From Corynebacterium aurimucosum ATCC 700975 (GTDB lineage: Bacteria > Actinomycetota > Actinomycetes > Mycobacteriales > Mycobacteriaceae): 64,000 nt of DNA. The translations under genes and the position numbers were made by a program. The notes below the pieces were generated by a model that was not told where the DNA came from, did not search any database, and saw only the letters and a list, made by a program, of their open reading frames with translations. Location: NCBI RefSeq assembly GCF_000022905.1, contig NC_012590.1, forward strand, positions 434,001 to 498,000, read 5' to 3'. Below, one piece after another: positions 55,080 through 63,166 of this stretch (positions within the stretch are counted from its first letter, which is position 1; each line of letters begins with the position of its first letter).

Positions 55080-55523
55080 TTGTCTACTTTCCACCCGAAG
55101 AGCGGTGACATCACCCGCAAGTGGTACGTCATCGACGCTACCGACGTGGTTCTGGGCAAGCTCGCTTCCACCGTGGCTGACATGCTGCGCGGCAAGCACA
55201 AGCCCCAGTACGCACCGAACGTTGATTGCGGCGACCACATCATCATCCTGAATGCGGACAAGATCCACATTTCCTCCAACAAGCGCGAGCGCGAGATGCG
55301 CTACCGCCACTCCGGTTACCCGGGCGGCCTGAAGTCCATGACCCTTGGTCAGTCCCTGGACGCCAACCCGGTCCGCGTTATCGAGGAAGCTGTGAAGGGC
55401 ATGATGCCGCACAACAAGCTTTCCAACGCCTCCATCAAGAAGCTGCACGTTTTCGTGGGCGAGGAGCACCCGTACGCCGGCCAGAAGCCGGAAACCTTTG
55501 AGTTTAAGCAGGTGGCACAGTAA
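55080..55523 (+). CDS. rplM: Large-subunit ribosomal protein uL13
   Basis: A 147-residue protein ([31 protein letters not shown]). The start is TTG at 55080 with AAGGAG five bases away; an upstream in-frame start (54942) adds a non-homologous leader. Stop and rpsI start overlap by one base (TAATG). Confidence 0.95.
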   Translation: MSTFHPKSGDITRKWYVIDATDVVLGKLASTVADMLRGKHKPQYAPNVDCGDHIIILNADKIHISSNKREREMRYRHSGYPGGLKSMTLGQSLDANPVRVIEEAVKGMMPHNKLSNASIKKLHVFVGEEHPYAGQKPETFEFKQVAQ

Positions 55524-56059
55524 TGACCGAGCAGAACATCGACAACAATGTAGCCGACGCTGCCGACATCGCTGCAGCAACCGCCGCTACCGAGGAGTTC
55601 ACCAACACCATCGGTGACTCCCTGGCAACCGATACCGAGGCTGAGGTTGAGACCGCTGCCCCGGCTATCCACGAGGGCCCGATCCAGACCGTTGGTCGCC
55701 GTAAGCGCGCCATCGCTCGTGTTCGCCTCGTTGCAGGTTCCGGCAACATCTCCGTCAACGGCCGTGCCTTTGACGAGTACTTCCCGAACAAGCTGCACCA
55801 GCAGGACATCCTGCTGCCGCTGACCATCCTCGAGCGCGAGGGTCAGTTCGACATCAAGGTCACCGTCAACGGTGGTGGCCCGACCGGTCAGGCCGGCGCC
55901 CTGCGCCTGGCTATCGCCCGCGCACTGAACATCTACAACCCGGCTGACCGCCCGGCCCTCAAGAAGGCTGGCCTGCTCACCCGTGATGCTCGTGCCGTGG
56001 AGCGCAAGAAGGCTGGTCTGCACAAGGCACGTCGTGCCCCGCAGTACTCCAAGCGTTAA
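55523..56059 (+). CDS. rpsI: Small-subunit ribosomal protein uS9 with acidic N-terminal extension
   Basis: A 178-residue protein. The S9 domain starts near residue 55 ([17 protein letters not shown]) and ends in the typical RRAPQYSKR tail that contacts P-site tRNA. The first ~50 residues are acidic and Ala/Thr-rich, unlike E. coli S9. Confidence 0.96.
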   Translation: MTEQNIDNNVADAADIAAATAATEEFTNTIGDSLATDTEAEVETAAPAIHEGPIQTVGRRKRAIARVRLVAGSGNISVNGRAFDEYFPNKLHQQDILLPLTILEREGQFDIKVTVNGGGPTGQAGALRLAIARALNIYNPADRPALKKAGLLTRDARAVERKKAGLHKARRAPQYSKR

Positions 56060-56080
56060 TCTTCGCTTACTGCATTTTCC

Positions 56081-56119
56081 GAAAGCCGCTGCTTCCTTTT
56101 CATGGAGGCGGCGGCTTTC
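56081..56119 (+). terminator. Hairpin terminator after rpsI
   Basis: GAAAGCCGCTGCTTCC pairs imperfectly with GGAGGCGGCGGCTTTC (56081-56119). Confidence 0.65.
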
Positions 56120-56217
56120 GCCATGTATGGCAGGGGTGGGGCGCATTTCCTGCCATGTGGTGGGGTATGATCAAGCACCAAAGGCGGACCGATCTGCGCC
56201 AAACAAGGGGGAGCGGG

Positions 56218-56234
56218 CATAATGAACAACTATG
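56218..56234 (+). promoter_or_regulatory. -10 element close to the glmM start
   Basis: CATAAT (56218-56223), then 8 bases, then ATG at 56232, compatible with a leaderless transcript. A purine-rich GGGGGAGCGGG lies further upstream and is too distant to act as a ribosome site. Confidence 0.35.
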
Positions 56235-57575
56235 ACTCGACTTTTTGGAACCGATGGAGTTCGCGGCCTCGCGAACAAGAAGCTCACACCGATTCTCGCG
56301 CTGCGCTTGGGCCAGGCGGCGGCGGAAGTTCTTACTTCAGACCGTGAATCTTATGAGCGTCGCCCGCTGGCGATTATCGGGCGCGACCCCCGTGTTTCGG
56401 GTGAGATGCTGGATGCGGCGATTGCCTCGGGCTTGGCGTCGCGAGGCGTCGACGTCGTGCGCGTCGGCGTGCTGCCCACCCCGGCAATCGCGTTCCTTAC
56501 CGATGACTTTGGGGCAGATCTCGGCGTGATGATCTCCGCCTCCCACAACCCGATGCCAGACAACGGCATCAAGTTCTTCTCCGCGGGCGGCAAGAAGCTG
56601 CCGGATGAGGTGGAGGATCGCATCCAGGCCGCCATGGACAATCTCACCGAAGATGGTCCGACTGCGACCAAGATTGGCCGCATTATTTCGGAGGCTCCCG
56701 ACGGCCGCGAGCGCTACCTCAAGCACTTGGCGGAGGTCGTCACGACGGATCTCAGCGGCATCAAGGTGGTCGTCGACACCGCTAATGGCGCTGCCTCCAA
56801 GGTTGCGCCGCAGGCCTATGAGGCTGCGGGTGCTGAAGTTGTTGCCATTCATAACAAGCCCAATGCCTTCAACATCAATGAGGATTGCGGTTCGACGCAC
56901 ATTGAGAAGACTCAGGAGGCCGTCGTCGAGCACGGCGCCGATCTGGGCCTAGCGCACGATGGTGACGCTGACCGCTGCCTGGCCGTTGATGCAGAGGGCA
57001 ACGTCGTGGACGGTGACCAGATCATGGCGATCCTCGCCGTGGGCATGAAGGAAGAAAACGATCTTCGCTTCAACACCCTGGTGGCCACCGTGATGTCGAA
57101 CCTGGGCCTGAAGCTGGCGATGCAGGAGCAGGGCATCGATATCAAGGAAACCGCCGTGGGTGACCGCTACGTGCTGGAAGAGCTCAACCGCGGTGACTTC
57201 TCCCTGGGTGGCGAGCAGTCCGGCCACGTGGTGCTGCCGGATGATTGCACCACTGGTGATGGCACGCTGACCGGCTTGTCCATCATGGCGCGCATGGCCA
57301 AGTCCGGAAAGTCCCTCAAGGAGCTGGCCTCCGTGATGACGGTGCTGCCGCAGGTGCTCATTAACGTGCCGGTGTCCGACAAGGCCGTCATCCTTAACGC
57401 CCCTGAGGTTAAGGAAGCTATCGCTGCTGCCGAGGCGGAGCTCGGTGAGACGGGCCGCGTTCTGCTGCGCCCGTCTGGCACGGAGGAGCTCTTCCGCGTC
57501 ATGGTAGAGGCTGCTGAAAAGGAGCAGGCGCGCAAGGTCGCAGGCAAGCTTGCGGCCGTCGTCGCTGCAGTTTAG
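56232..57575 (+). CDS. glmM: Phosphoglucosamine mutase
   Basis: A 447-residue enzyme converting glucosamine-6-phosphate to glucosamine-1-phosphate for UDP-GlcNAc. The phosphoserine Ser104 lies in [12 protein letters not shown], the metal loop in HDGDADRCL, and the phosphate-binding loop in [11 protein letters not shown]. With glmS 3.7 kb downstream it supplies wall precursors. Confidence 0.97.
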   Translation: MTRLFGTDGVRGLANKKLTPILALRLGQAAAEVLTSDRESYERRPLAIIGRDPRVSGEMLDAAIASGLASRGVDVVRVGVLPTPAIAFLTDDFGADLGVMISASHNPMPDNGIKFFSAGGKKLPDEVEDRIQAAMDNLTEDGPTATKIGRIISEAPDGRERYLKHLAEVVTTDLSGIKVVVDTANGAASKVAPQAYEAAGAEVVAIHNKPNAFNINEDCGSTHIEKTQEAVVEHGADLGLAHDGDADRCLAVDAEGNVVDGDQIMAILAVGMKEENDLRFNTLVATVMSNLGLKLAMQEQGIDIKETAVGDRYVLEELNRGDFSLGGEQSGHVVLPDDCTTGDGTLTGLSIMARMAKSGKSLKELASVMTVLPQVLINVPVSDKAVILNAPEVKEAIAAAEAELGETGRVLLRPSGTEELFRVMVEAAEKEQARKVAGKLAAVVAAV

Positions 57576-57593
57576 TTCTACTCACTTCATCAC

Positions 57594-57627
57594 AACCCCA
57601 GGCTTCTGGCCTGGGGTTTCGCATTTT
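57594..57627 (+). terminator. Terminator after glmM
   Basis: AACCCCAGG (57594-57602) with CCTGGGGTT (57610-57618), followed by TCGCATTTTT. Confidence 0.85.
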
Positions 57628-57716
57628 TGTGGGGTGGCGTGGGAACCGGAGGGGATGTTTCTCAGTCCAATAAAAGCAGGAATCACTGTTTGTTGTGGAC
57701 GAGAAGGAGGGCGCAC

Positions 57717-58028
57717 ATGCCCGACGTATTTTTTGATGAGGATGAAGCCACGCGGCTTCTCGACGCCGTCGTGGACCAAACCCGTGCCCAAAGTGACGCA
57801 CATCGCGGGGATAGGCCGAATTTTCCCCAGTCCTCCGCGGGGCGTGATTTCGGCGGGCACGGTGCACAGATTCAGGCCCTGCTGAATCGGCTCCATGAAC
57901 GCGGTGCGTGGCGGTTGGAGAACCTATCGGCCACAGCGGATGCCGCGCGCGAACAACTGCGTGCTTTCGGGGACGTGGACCGCGGCCTCGCCGGGCAACT
58001 CGGTGACCAGGAAGCAGGGGTGAATTGA
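57717..58028 (+). CDS. Small helical protein, Rv3440c-position, first of a three-gene cassette
   Basis: A 103-residue acidic protein predicted to be two helices (about 8-25 and 47-95; FGGHGAQIQALLNRLHERGA, LENLSATADAAREQLRAF). Size and helical-hairpin shape resemble WXG100/EspC-type secretion partners, but there is no WXG turn. GGAGG precedes the ATG. It lies directly after glmM, where M. tuberculosis has Rv3440c of the same length. Its TGA overlaps the next ATG (TGATG). Function unknown. Confidence 0.75.
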   Translation: MPDVFFDEDEATRLLDAVVDQTRAQSDAHRGDRPNFPQSSAGRDFGGHGAQIQALLNRLHERGAWRLENLSATADAAREQLRAFGDVDRGLAGQLGDQEAGVN

Positions 58029-59671
58029 TGTCCACGATGGTCAAGTCACTCTTGGGTGATTATTCGCAAGCGGTGTCCCAGTTCCAGGCGGCAAGCCAAG
58101 GAGGCTATTCCGGGCCCAGCACGCCAATTGGCTTGTTGGGGGACATGGTGGGGTCGGTCGAAGGGATCAATCCAGGCGACTTGGTTACGAACACTGTGTC
58201 GGCGATGGGTGCTCGCCGCCCAGGGCGCGGTGGTAACGGGTTGCGGGAATTCCTTCTCGGTACGGTTCTATCGCTGGCCGGGGGAGCGCTCATGGATCAT
58301 TTGCGCGGCGTGCAAGATGACTTCGAGAAGGAAAGGGACGAAGCCGATGATTTGGTGGAATCCGCGCAGCAGTGTTCGGATGCCATCGAAGACGTCGTTG
58401 ATGTTTCTGATTCCGCGGTGGCAGAGCTCATCTCTGCTGTGATTCCACTGATTAACATCTTGACCATGCTGTTGCAGCGGCATCCTCTGGGAAAGGTCAT
58501 CATCCCGGTGATATCGCGCATTGGTGGGGAACTTATCGATAAGACGAATGACACCATCACGCAAACGTGCCGGGACCGCGATACCGCCATTGAGAACTGC
58601 TACGACGAGTTTGAAAGGCGCTGCACCGAGGTGTGCGAGCGGGAGCTGCCGGAAACCCCGCCAGAGCCCGAATGCGGGTGTGAAGAGAAGCCGAAAGAGT
58701 GCCCGCAACCTGAGCCTGAAGCTTGTGCACCAGCCCAGCCCTCCCCAGCGCCGGCCCCGTCCGCACCGTCTCAGCCCACACAGCCGTCTCAGCCAACCCA
58801 GCCTTCGTCGCCAGCCGTACCGCAGCAGCCTGTCGAACCGAAACCAGAGACACCGGCGGTACCACCAGAAAAGCCGGAGCCCACCCAGCCTGCCGCAGTG
58901 TCTGAAAAAGAGTGCCCACCGGCTGAAGGCAAGCCACAGCCGGCGAAGCCGACTGAGCCGCACAGTGTGCCGACTGAACCTGCTTCGACTCCACCAGAAG
59001 AGCAGCACACACCCTGCAGCTGCCATACGGAGAAGGAAGCGCAGTCGTGCGGTTGTAGCGAGCATCAGCGTGAAATAGGAACCACGAAGCCAGCAGATGC
59101 GGGGGCGGAGGTTCCCGCCGCGCCTGTAGAACAGGAAGTGATTGACTGCCCTGAAGAGCCAGTAAGAGGCGAGGACTGCGAGAAGCCAGAGCAGCCACCA
59201 GTTGCGGGAGAAGGTGAGTGCAAGCCTGAAGAAGCCTGCTGTGGAAGCTTAGGCCTGCTTGGCGTGGGGGTTGCCATTCTGGGACTGGGGCTTTTGGCTG
59301 AGGCCGCTGTGGACTTCGTGGAGAATCTGCCGGAGCCCGTACCGGATCCTGTACCCGAGCCCAAGCCAGAGCCAGAACCGCAGCCAGAGCCAGAACCCTG
59401 CCCACCACCCGCGCCAGAGCCTGCTCCCGATAACGGCGTTGCGCCGCCTCCTCCGGAGCTGAACAACGTTCCTGAGCCAGAGGCACCGCCAGAGAAACTT
59501 GCGCACATGCAGGCAGCGGAGGCACCGGCGCCACAACCAACCCCGGCGCCAGCACCTGCACCTGAGTCTGCGCCAGGTCCAGCCGCTGGGGCTGAGGCCA
59601 CACCAGAAATGCCCCCGCAAGAAAGTTCAGAAACCTCCTCCGTACACGCACGAAAGGCAGGGCAGTGGTAA
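58028..59671 (+). CDS. Large Cys/Pro-rich protein with helical N-terminus, Rv3439c-position
   Basis: A 547-residue protein. The first ~200 residues contain two amphipathic/hydrophobic stretches (FLLGTVLSLAGGALMDHL; VAELISAVIPLINILTMLL) and resemble a helical bundle. Then follow a Cys-rich zone (NCYDEFERRC, CGCEEKP), long Pro/Glu/Gln repeats, a second Cys cluster (CSCHTEKEAQSCGC), one hydrophobic segment (LLGVGVAILGLGLLAEAAV, about 405-430) and a Pro/Ala/Glu tail. M. tuberculosis has an Ala/Pro-rich protein (Rv3439c) in the same place. No enzyme motif is visible. It may be an exported or wall-spanning partner of the upstream protein; that is inference. Confidence 0.72.
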   Translation: MSTMVKSLLGDYSQAVSQFQAASQGGYSGPSTPIGLLGDMVGSVEGINPGDLVTNTVSAMGARRPGRGGNGLREFLLGTVLSLAGGALMDHLRGVQDDFEKERDEADDLVESAQQCSDAIEDVVDVSDSAVAELISAVIPLINILTMLLQRHPLGKVIIPVISRIGGELIDKTNDTITQTCRDRDTAIENCYDEFERRCTEVCERELPETPPEPECGCEEKPKECPQPEPEACAPAQPSPAPAPSAPSQPTQPSQPTQPSSPAVPQQPVEPKPETPAVPPEKPEPTQPAAVSEKECPPAEGKPQPAKPTEPHSVPTEPASTPPEEQHTPCSCHTEKEAQSCGCSEHQREIGTTKPADAGAEVPAAPVEQEVIDCPEEPVRGEDCEKPEQPPVAGEGECKPEEACCGSLGLLGVGVAILGLGLLAEAAVDFVENLPEPVPDPVPEPKPEPEPQPEPEPCPPPAPEPAPDNGVAPPPPELNNVPEPEAPPEKLAHMQAAEAPAPQPTPAPAPAPESAPGPAAGAEATPEMPPQESSETSSVHARKAGQW

Positions 59672-59928
59672 TGCCACACAATGATTTTGATGAGTTCGCG
59701 CGCGGATTTCGCGAGCGCACAGCCGCACGGCTGCTGGAGTTTGAGAAAGCCATGGCTAAAGCACAAGATGAGCTAGAAAAGTCTGCGCAGCGTGCCGCCC
59801 AAGCCCAAGCGCACGCGGAGCCGCAGCGGCGGAACCCTGCTTCCAGGGGCGGGGCGCACAGTCAAAGCCAGGGGCAGGGGCGAGGCCGTCCGCGCGGCCA
59901 AGTGCAATCAGTACTCAGGCGCGGGTGA
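59671..59928 (+). CDS. Small protein closing the three-gene cassette
   Basis: An 85-residue protein with a long charged helix (DEFARGFRERTAARLLEFEKAM ... ) and a basic Gly/Gln/Arg-rich C-terminus. Its ATG overlaps the preceding stop (TAATG), so translation is coupled. No recognised family. Codon use is normal for the region. Confidence 0.6.
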   Translation: MPHNDFDEFARGFRERTAARLLEFEKAMAKAQDELEKSAQRAAQAQAHAEPQRRNPASRGGAHSQSQGQGRGRPRGQVQSVLRRG

Positions 59929-60029
59929 CACGGAAACCGGGCAACTCCTCTGTGCGCCAGTATCCCCCAGGTGTTACTGTGGCGTGAGTAGCCGCTGCAC
60001 GTATCAAGCAAGGTTTGGGAGAAGACCGC

Positions 60030-60248
60030 ATGACAGTCCCTTGGCTTTACGACGTCTTGTGGGGCGTTCTTCCCCTTTTATACCTCTTGGTGGCTTTTGT
60101 TGTGCTTGGCATTGAGATTAAATACGACAGAGAGATAGCCCACATAAAACTGTGGACGGCCGCTCAGCTGCTTCTCCCGGGCATTGCACTAATTGTCTGG
60201 CTTTTCATTGAGGTTCCTCAGTTAAAACGACTAAAGCAGGACGAATAA
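60030..60248 (+). CDS. Small two-helix membrane protein
   Basis: A 72-residue protein with two membrane helices (about 7-28 and 42-63) and a basic C-terminus. The pattern resembles the PLD-nuclease N-terminal (PLDc_N) membrane module, but the match is by eye. The ATG at 60030 has GGGAGAAG upstream; an in-frame TTG at 60015 is less likely. Its stop codon lies between the arms of the bidirectional hairpin. The position matches the membrane gene Rv3437 of M. tuberculosis. Confidence 0.65.
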   Translation: MTVPWLYDVLWGVLPLLYLLVAFVVLGIEIKYDREIAHIKLWTAAQLLLPGIALIVWLFIEVPQLKRLKQDE

Positions 60249-60268
60249 ACGATCGTCCTGCTTTAGTC
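60229..60268. terminator. Perfect 16-bp inverted repeat between convergent genes
   Basis: GACTAAAGCAGGACGA (60229-60244) with its exact complement at 60253-60268, loop of 8 bases. The left arm is coding sequence and the stop codon is in the loop. On the minus strand TCGTTTTAAC follows, a usable U-tract. Confidence 0.8.
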
Positions 60269-60321
60269 GGAGCACATGTGCGCCTTGCGGCGCTGCCTGG
60301 TTGAAGCGCTTCCTTGTCGTG

Positions 60322-61143
60322 CTAGAAACCCGCGCGCTTGGTGAGGTCCTCGCCGACGAAGCTCTCGACGCCCTTGGCGGAGGCGTCGGCAGCCGCAAAG
60401 GCGTCATACTTGGATTCGCCAGCCAGGGTGGACAGGAAGAAGCCAGTGACCAGGCCGCGGGCAGTCTCAACGGCGGAACCCTGGAAGAAGCCGGAGCCAA
60501 GCGCCAACTTGAAGAATTTATCCTCGCTGAAACCGGACTGCGTGCCCTTAGCAATCTCACGGTAGGCCACCGGGCCGCCCCAAGCATTGGCCAGCTTCGC
60601 AGGATTACCGGCGCGGAAGATATCATCTTGGCCTGCGCCAATAACGAGGCCGCGTGCCTGAACAGCGTGCGCCGCCTGAACCGCGGACGGGGAAGTATCG
60701 GCAGGGTAGAGGGCCGCGACGGCGCGGACCTTAGGGTTATCCACGGCAGCCAGGGTAGCCACGCCACCGCCCATGCCGTGGCCAAAGACACCCAGCTTGG
60801 AAGCGGACACCGAAATTTTGCCGGCACCCAGCCTGACGCCGGCGGCAATCTGCAAGGCCGATTCGAGGTCGGCAGCCAAGTTGCGGTGTTTGGCAAAGAC
60901 GCCCGTCTCCGTATCAGGAGCAACCACCACGATGCCCCAGCTAGCCAGATGGCGCAGGGTGGCGTGGTAGTCCTTGATGCTCTTCGTCCAGTCGTGGGCA
61001 AATGCCACGGCGGGAAGGCCCTTGCCCTCAACCGGGGTGTAGACCTTGCCCTCCAGCCCTGCATAAGACAGGTCCCCGACGAGAACGCGGTGCGGGCCGC
61101 GCTTAGACAACGTACCGAGATGCTTCTTCAAATTCGCAGACAC
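60322..61143 (-). CDS. Alpha/beta-hydrolase-fold protein lacking the nucleophile
   Basis: A 273-residue dienelactone-hydrolase/chlorophyllase-like protein (AVAFAHDWTK, GIVVVAPDTE, KLGVFGHGMGGGV). The nucleophile elbow reads GHGMG (121-125), with Gly123 where Ser or Cys is needed, and no His is found in the expected late loop (AKGTQSGFSED). The acid AGQDD is kept. Orthologous by position to M. tuberculosis Rv3438. It is probably not a hydrolase; a binding or scaffold role is possible. There is no signal peptide. Confidence 0.82.
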   Translation of the reverse strand: MSANLKKHLGTLSKRGPHRVLVGDLSYAGLEGKVYTPVEGKGLPAVAFAHDWTKSIKDYHATLRHLASWGIVVVAPDTETGVFAKHRNLAADLESALQIAAGVRLGAGKISVSASKLGVFGHGMGGGVATLAAVDNPKVRAVAALYPADTSPSAVQAAHAVQARGLVIGAGQDDIFRAGNPAKLANAWGGPVAYREIAKGTQSGFSEDKFFKLALGSGFFQGSAVETARGLVTGFFLSTLAGESKYDAFAAADASAKGVESFVGEDLTKRAGF

Positions 61144-61246
61144 GCTTTACAGAATAGAGCAAAGAGTAGGTAAAGCGGTGGACACTATAAGACAGTGGGG
61201 GAGAATTAAACGCGATCCTTGAGATTCCGCATGATAAATCATGCTG

Positions 61247-61263
61247 TAAAATTTTTTCCCATG
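61247..61263 (+). promoter_or_regulatory. -10 element of leaderless glmS mRNA
   Basis: TAAAAT (61247-61252), then 8 bases (TTTTTCCC), then ATG at 61261. No Shine-Dalgarno sequence. Confidence 0.5.
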
Positions 61264-63132
61264 TGTGGAATCGTTGGATACATTGGCCGAAATACCGATG
61301 GCCGTGAGTACTTTGCGTTAGACGTTGTGCTGGAGGGCCTGCGCCGACTGGAGTATCGCGGCTATGACTCAGCAGGTGTCGCAATGTACGCCGATGGTGA
61401 GATCGGCTGGCGTAAGAAGGCCGGAAAGGTCGCTGCGCTGGAATCCGAAATCGCTGCGCGTCCGCTGAAGGATTCCGTCCTGGGCATCGGGCACACCCGC
61501 TGGGCTACCCACGGTGGCCCGACTGATCTGAACGCCCACCCGCACGTGGTGGATGGCGGCAAGCTCGCCGTCGTGCACAACGGCATCATCGAGAACTTCG
61601 CTGAGCTCAAGAGCGAGCTGGAGGCCAAGGGCCACAACTTCGTGTCCGAGACCGACACCGAGGTAGCCGCCACCCTCTTGGCAGATGTGTTCCACAATGA
61701 GGCCGGCGGTGACCTCACCAAGGCCATGCAGCTGACCGGCAAGCGCCTAGAGGGCGCGTTTACCCTCTTGGCTATCCACACCGAGCAGGCGGACCGCATC
61801 GTGGCCGCACGCCGCGATTCGCCGCTGGTCATCGGCCTGGGTGAGGGGGAGAACTTCCTGGGTTCGGACGTCTCCGGCTTCATCGACTACACCAAGTCTG
61901 CCGTGGAGATGGACAACGATCAGGTCGTGACCATCACCGCGGATGACATCGAAATCACCGACTATGAGGGCAACCCTGCCCAGGGCAAGCCTTTCGAGAT
62001 CAAGTGGGACGCCGCCGCGGCCGAAAAGGGTGGCTTCAACTCCTTCATGGAGAAGGAAATCCACGACCAGCCGGCAGCCGTGCGCGATACCCTGCTGGGC
62101 CGCCTCGATGAGACCGGCAACCTGGTCCTCGATGAGATCCGCATCGATGAGTCGGTGCTCAAGTCCATCGACAAGATCATCGTCATTGCCTGCGGCACCG
62201 CCGCCTACGCTGGCCACGTCGCGCGCTATGCCATCGAGCACTGGTGCCGCATCCCGTGCGAGGTGGAGCTGGCTCACGAGTTCCGCTACCGCGATCCGAT
62301 CGTTAACGAAAAGACCCTGGTCGTGGCCCTTTCCCAGTCGGGTGAGACCATGGATACCCTCATGGCCGTGCGCCACGCCCGCCAGCAGGGCGCCAAGGTG
62401 ATCGCCATCTGCAACACCCAGGGTTCCTCCATCCCGCGCGAGTCCGACGCCGCCTTGTACACCCACGCCGGCCCGGAGATCGCCGTGGCCTCCACCAAGG
62501 CCTTCCTGGCGCAGATCACCGCGACCTACCTGCTGGGCCTCTACCTGGCGCGCCTGCGCGGCAACATGTTCTCCGATGAGGTCAACTCGGTCCTCGAGGA
62601 CCTGCGTGATATGCCGGATAAGGTCCAGGCAATCATCGATAACGAGCAGCAGGTCTACGACCTAGCCAACGCTATGGAGAACGCCAAGTCGGTGCTCTTC
62701 CTGGGGCGCCACGTGGGCTTCCCGGTTGCGCTGGAGGGCGCGCTCAAGCTCAAGGAGATTGCCTACCTGCACGCTGAGGGCTTCGCCGCCGGTGAGCTCA
62801 AGCACGGCCCGATCGCGCTTATCGAGGAGGGTCAACCGGTCTTCGTTATCGTGCCTTCCCCGCGCGGCCGCGATTCCCTGCACGCCAAGGTCGTCTCCAA
62901 CATCCAGGAGATTCGCGCCCGCGGCGCTATCACCATCGTCATCGCGGAAGAGGGCGACGAGGCCGTCGAGGCCTACGCCAACCACATCATCCGCATCCCG
63001 CAGGCGCCGACGCTCATGCAGCCGCTGCTGGCTACCGTGCCGCTGCAGATTTTCGCCTGCGGTGTAGCCACCGCCAAGGGCTATGACGTGGACCAGCCGC
63101 GCAACCTGGCGAAGTCCGTGACCGTCGAATAG
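61261..63132 (+). CDS. glmS: Glutamine-fructose-6-phosphate aminotransferase
   Basis: A 623-residue enzyme making glucosamine-6-phosphate. The N-terminal nucleophile Cys2 in MCGIVGYIG fixes the start at 61261; an upstream in-frame ATG (61219) would bury it. The glutaminase domain (GHTRWATHGGPTDLNAHPH) is followed by two SIS domains (ACGTAAYAGHVARY, SQSGETMDTL) and the typical C-terminus ending KSVTVE. It is not preceded by a recognisable glmS ribozyme. Confidence 0.97.
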   Translation: MCGIVGYIGRNTDGREYFALDVVLEGLRRLEYRGYDSAGVAMYADGEIGWRKKAGKVAALESEIAARPLKDSVLGIGHTRWATHGGPTDLNAHPHVVDGGKLAVVHNGIIENFAELKSELEAKGHNFVSETDTEVAATLLADVFHNEAGGDLTKAMQLTGKRLEGAFTLLAIHTEQADRIVAARRDSPLVIGLGEGENFLGSDVSGFIDYTKSAVEMDNDQVVTITADDIEITDYEGNPAQGKPFEIKWDAAAAEKGGFNSFMEKEIHDQPAAVRDTLLGRLDETGNLVLDEIRIDESVLKSIDKIIVIACGTAAYAGHVARYAIEHWCRIPCEVELAHEFRYRDPIVNEKTLVVALSQSGETMDTLMAVRHARQQGAKVIAICNTQGSSIPRESDAALYTHAGPEIAVASTKAFLAQITATYLLGLYLARLRGNMFSDEVNSVLEDLRDMPDKVQAIIDNEQQVYDLANAMENAKSVLFLGRHVGFPVALEGALKLKEIAYLHAEGFAAGELKHGPIALIEEGQPVFVIVPSPRGRDSLHAKVVSNIQEIRARGAITIVIAEEGDEAVEAYANHIIRIPQAPTLMQPLLATVPLQIFACGVATAKGYDVDQPRNLAKSVTVE

Positions 63133-63150
63133 CGCCGCACCCTTAAGTGG

Positions 63151-63166
63151 CACAATAGTGGGCATG
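63151..63166 (+). promoter_or_regulatory. Possible -10 element of alr
   Basis: CACAAT (63151-63156), 7 bases, ATG at 63164. Weak first base; compatible with a leaderless transcript. Confidence 0.3.

Noticed and set aside
61144..61260. glmS ribozyme upstream of glmS
   Set aside because: The 117-base gap is too short and AT-rich, lacks the ribozyme core, and glmS appears leaderless.
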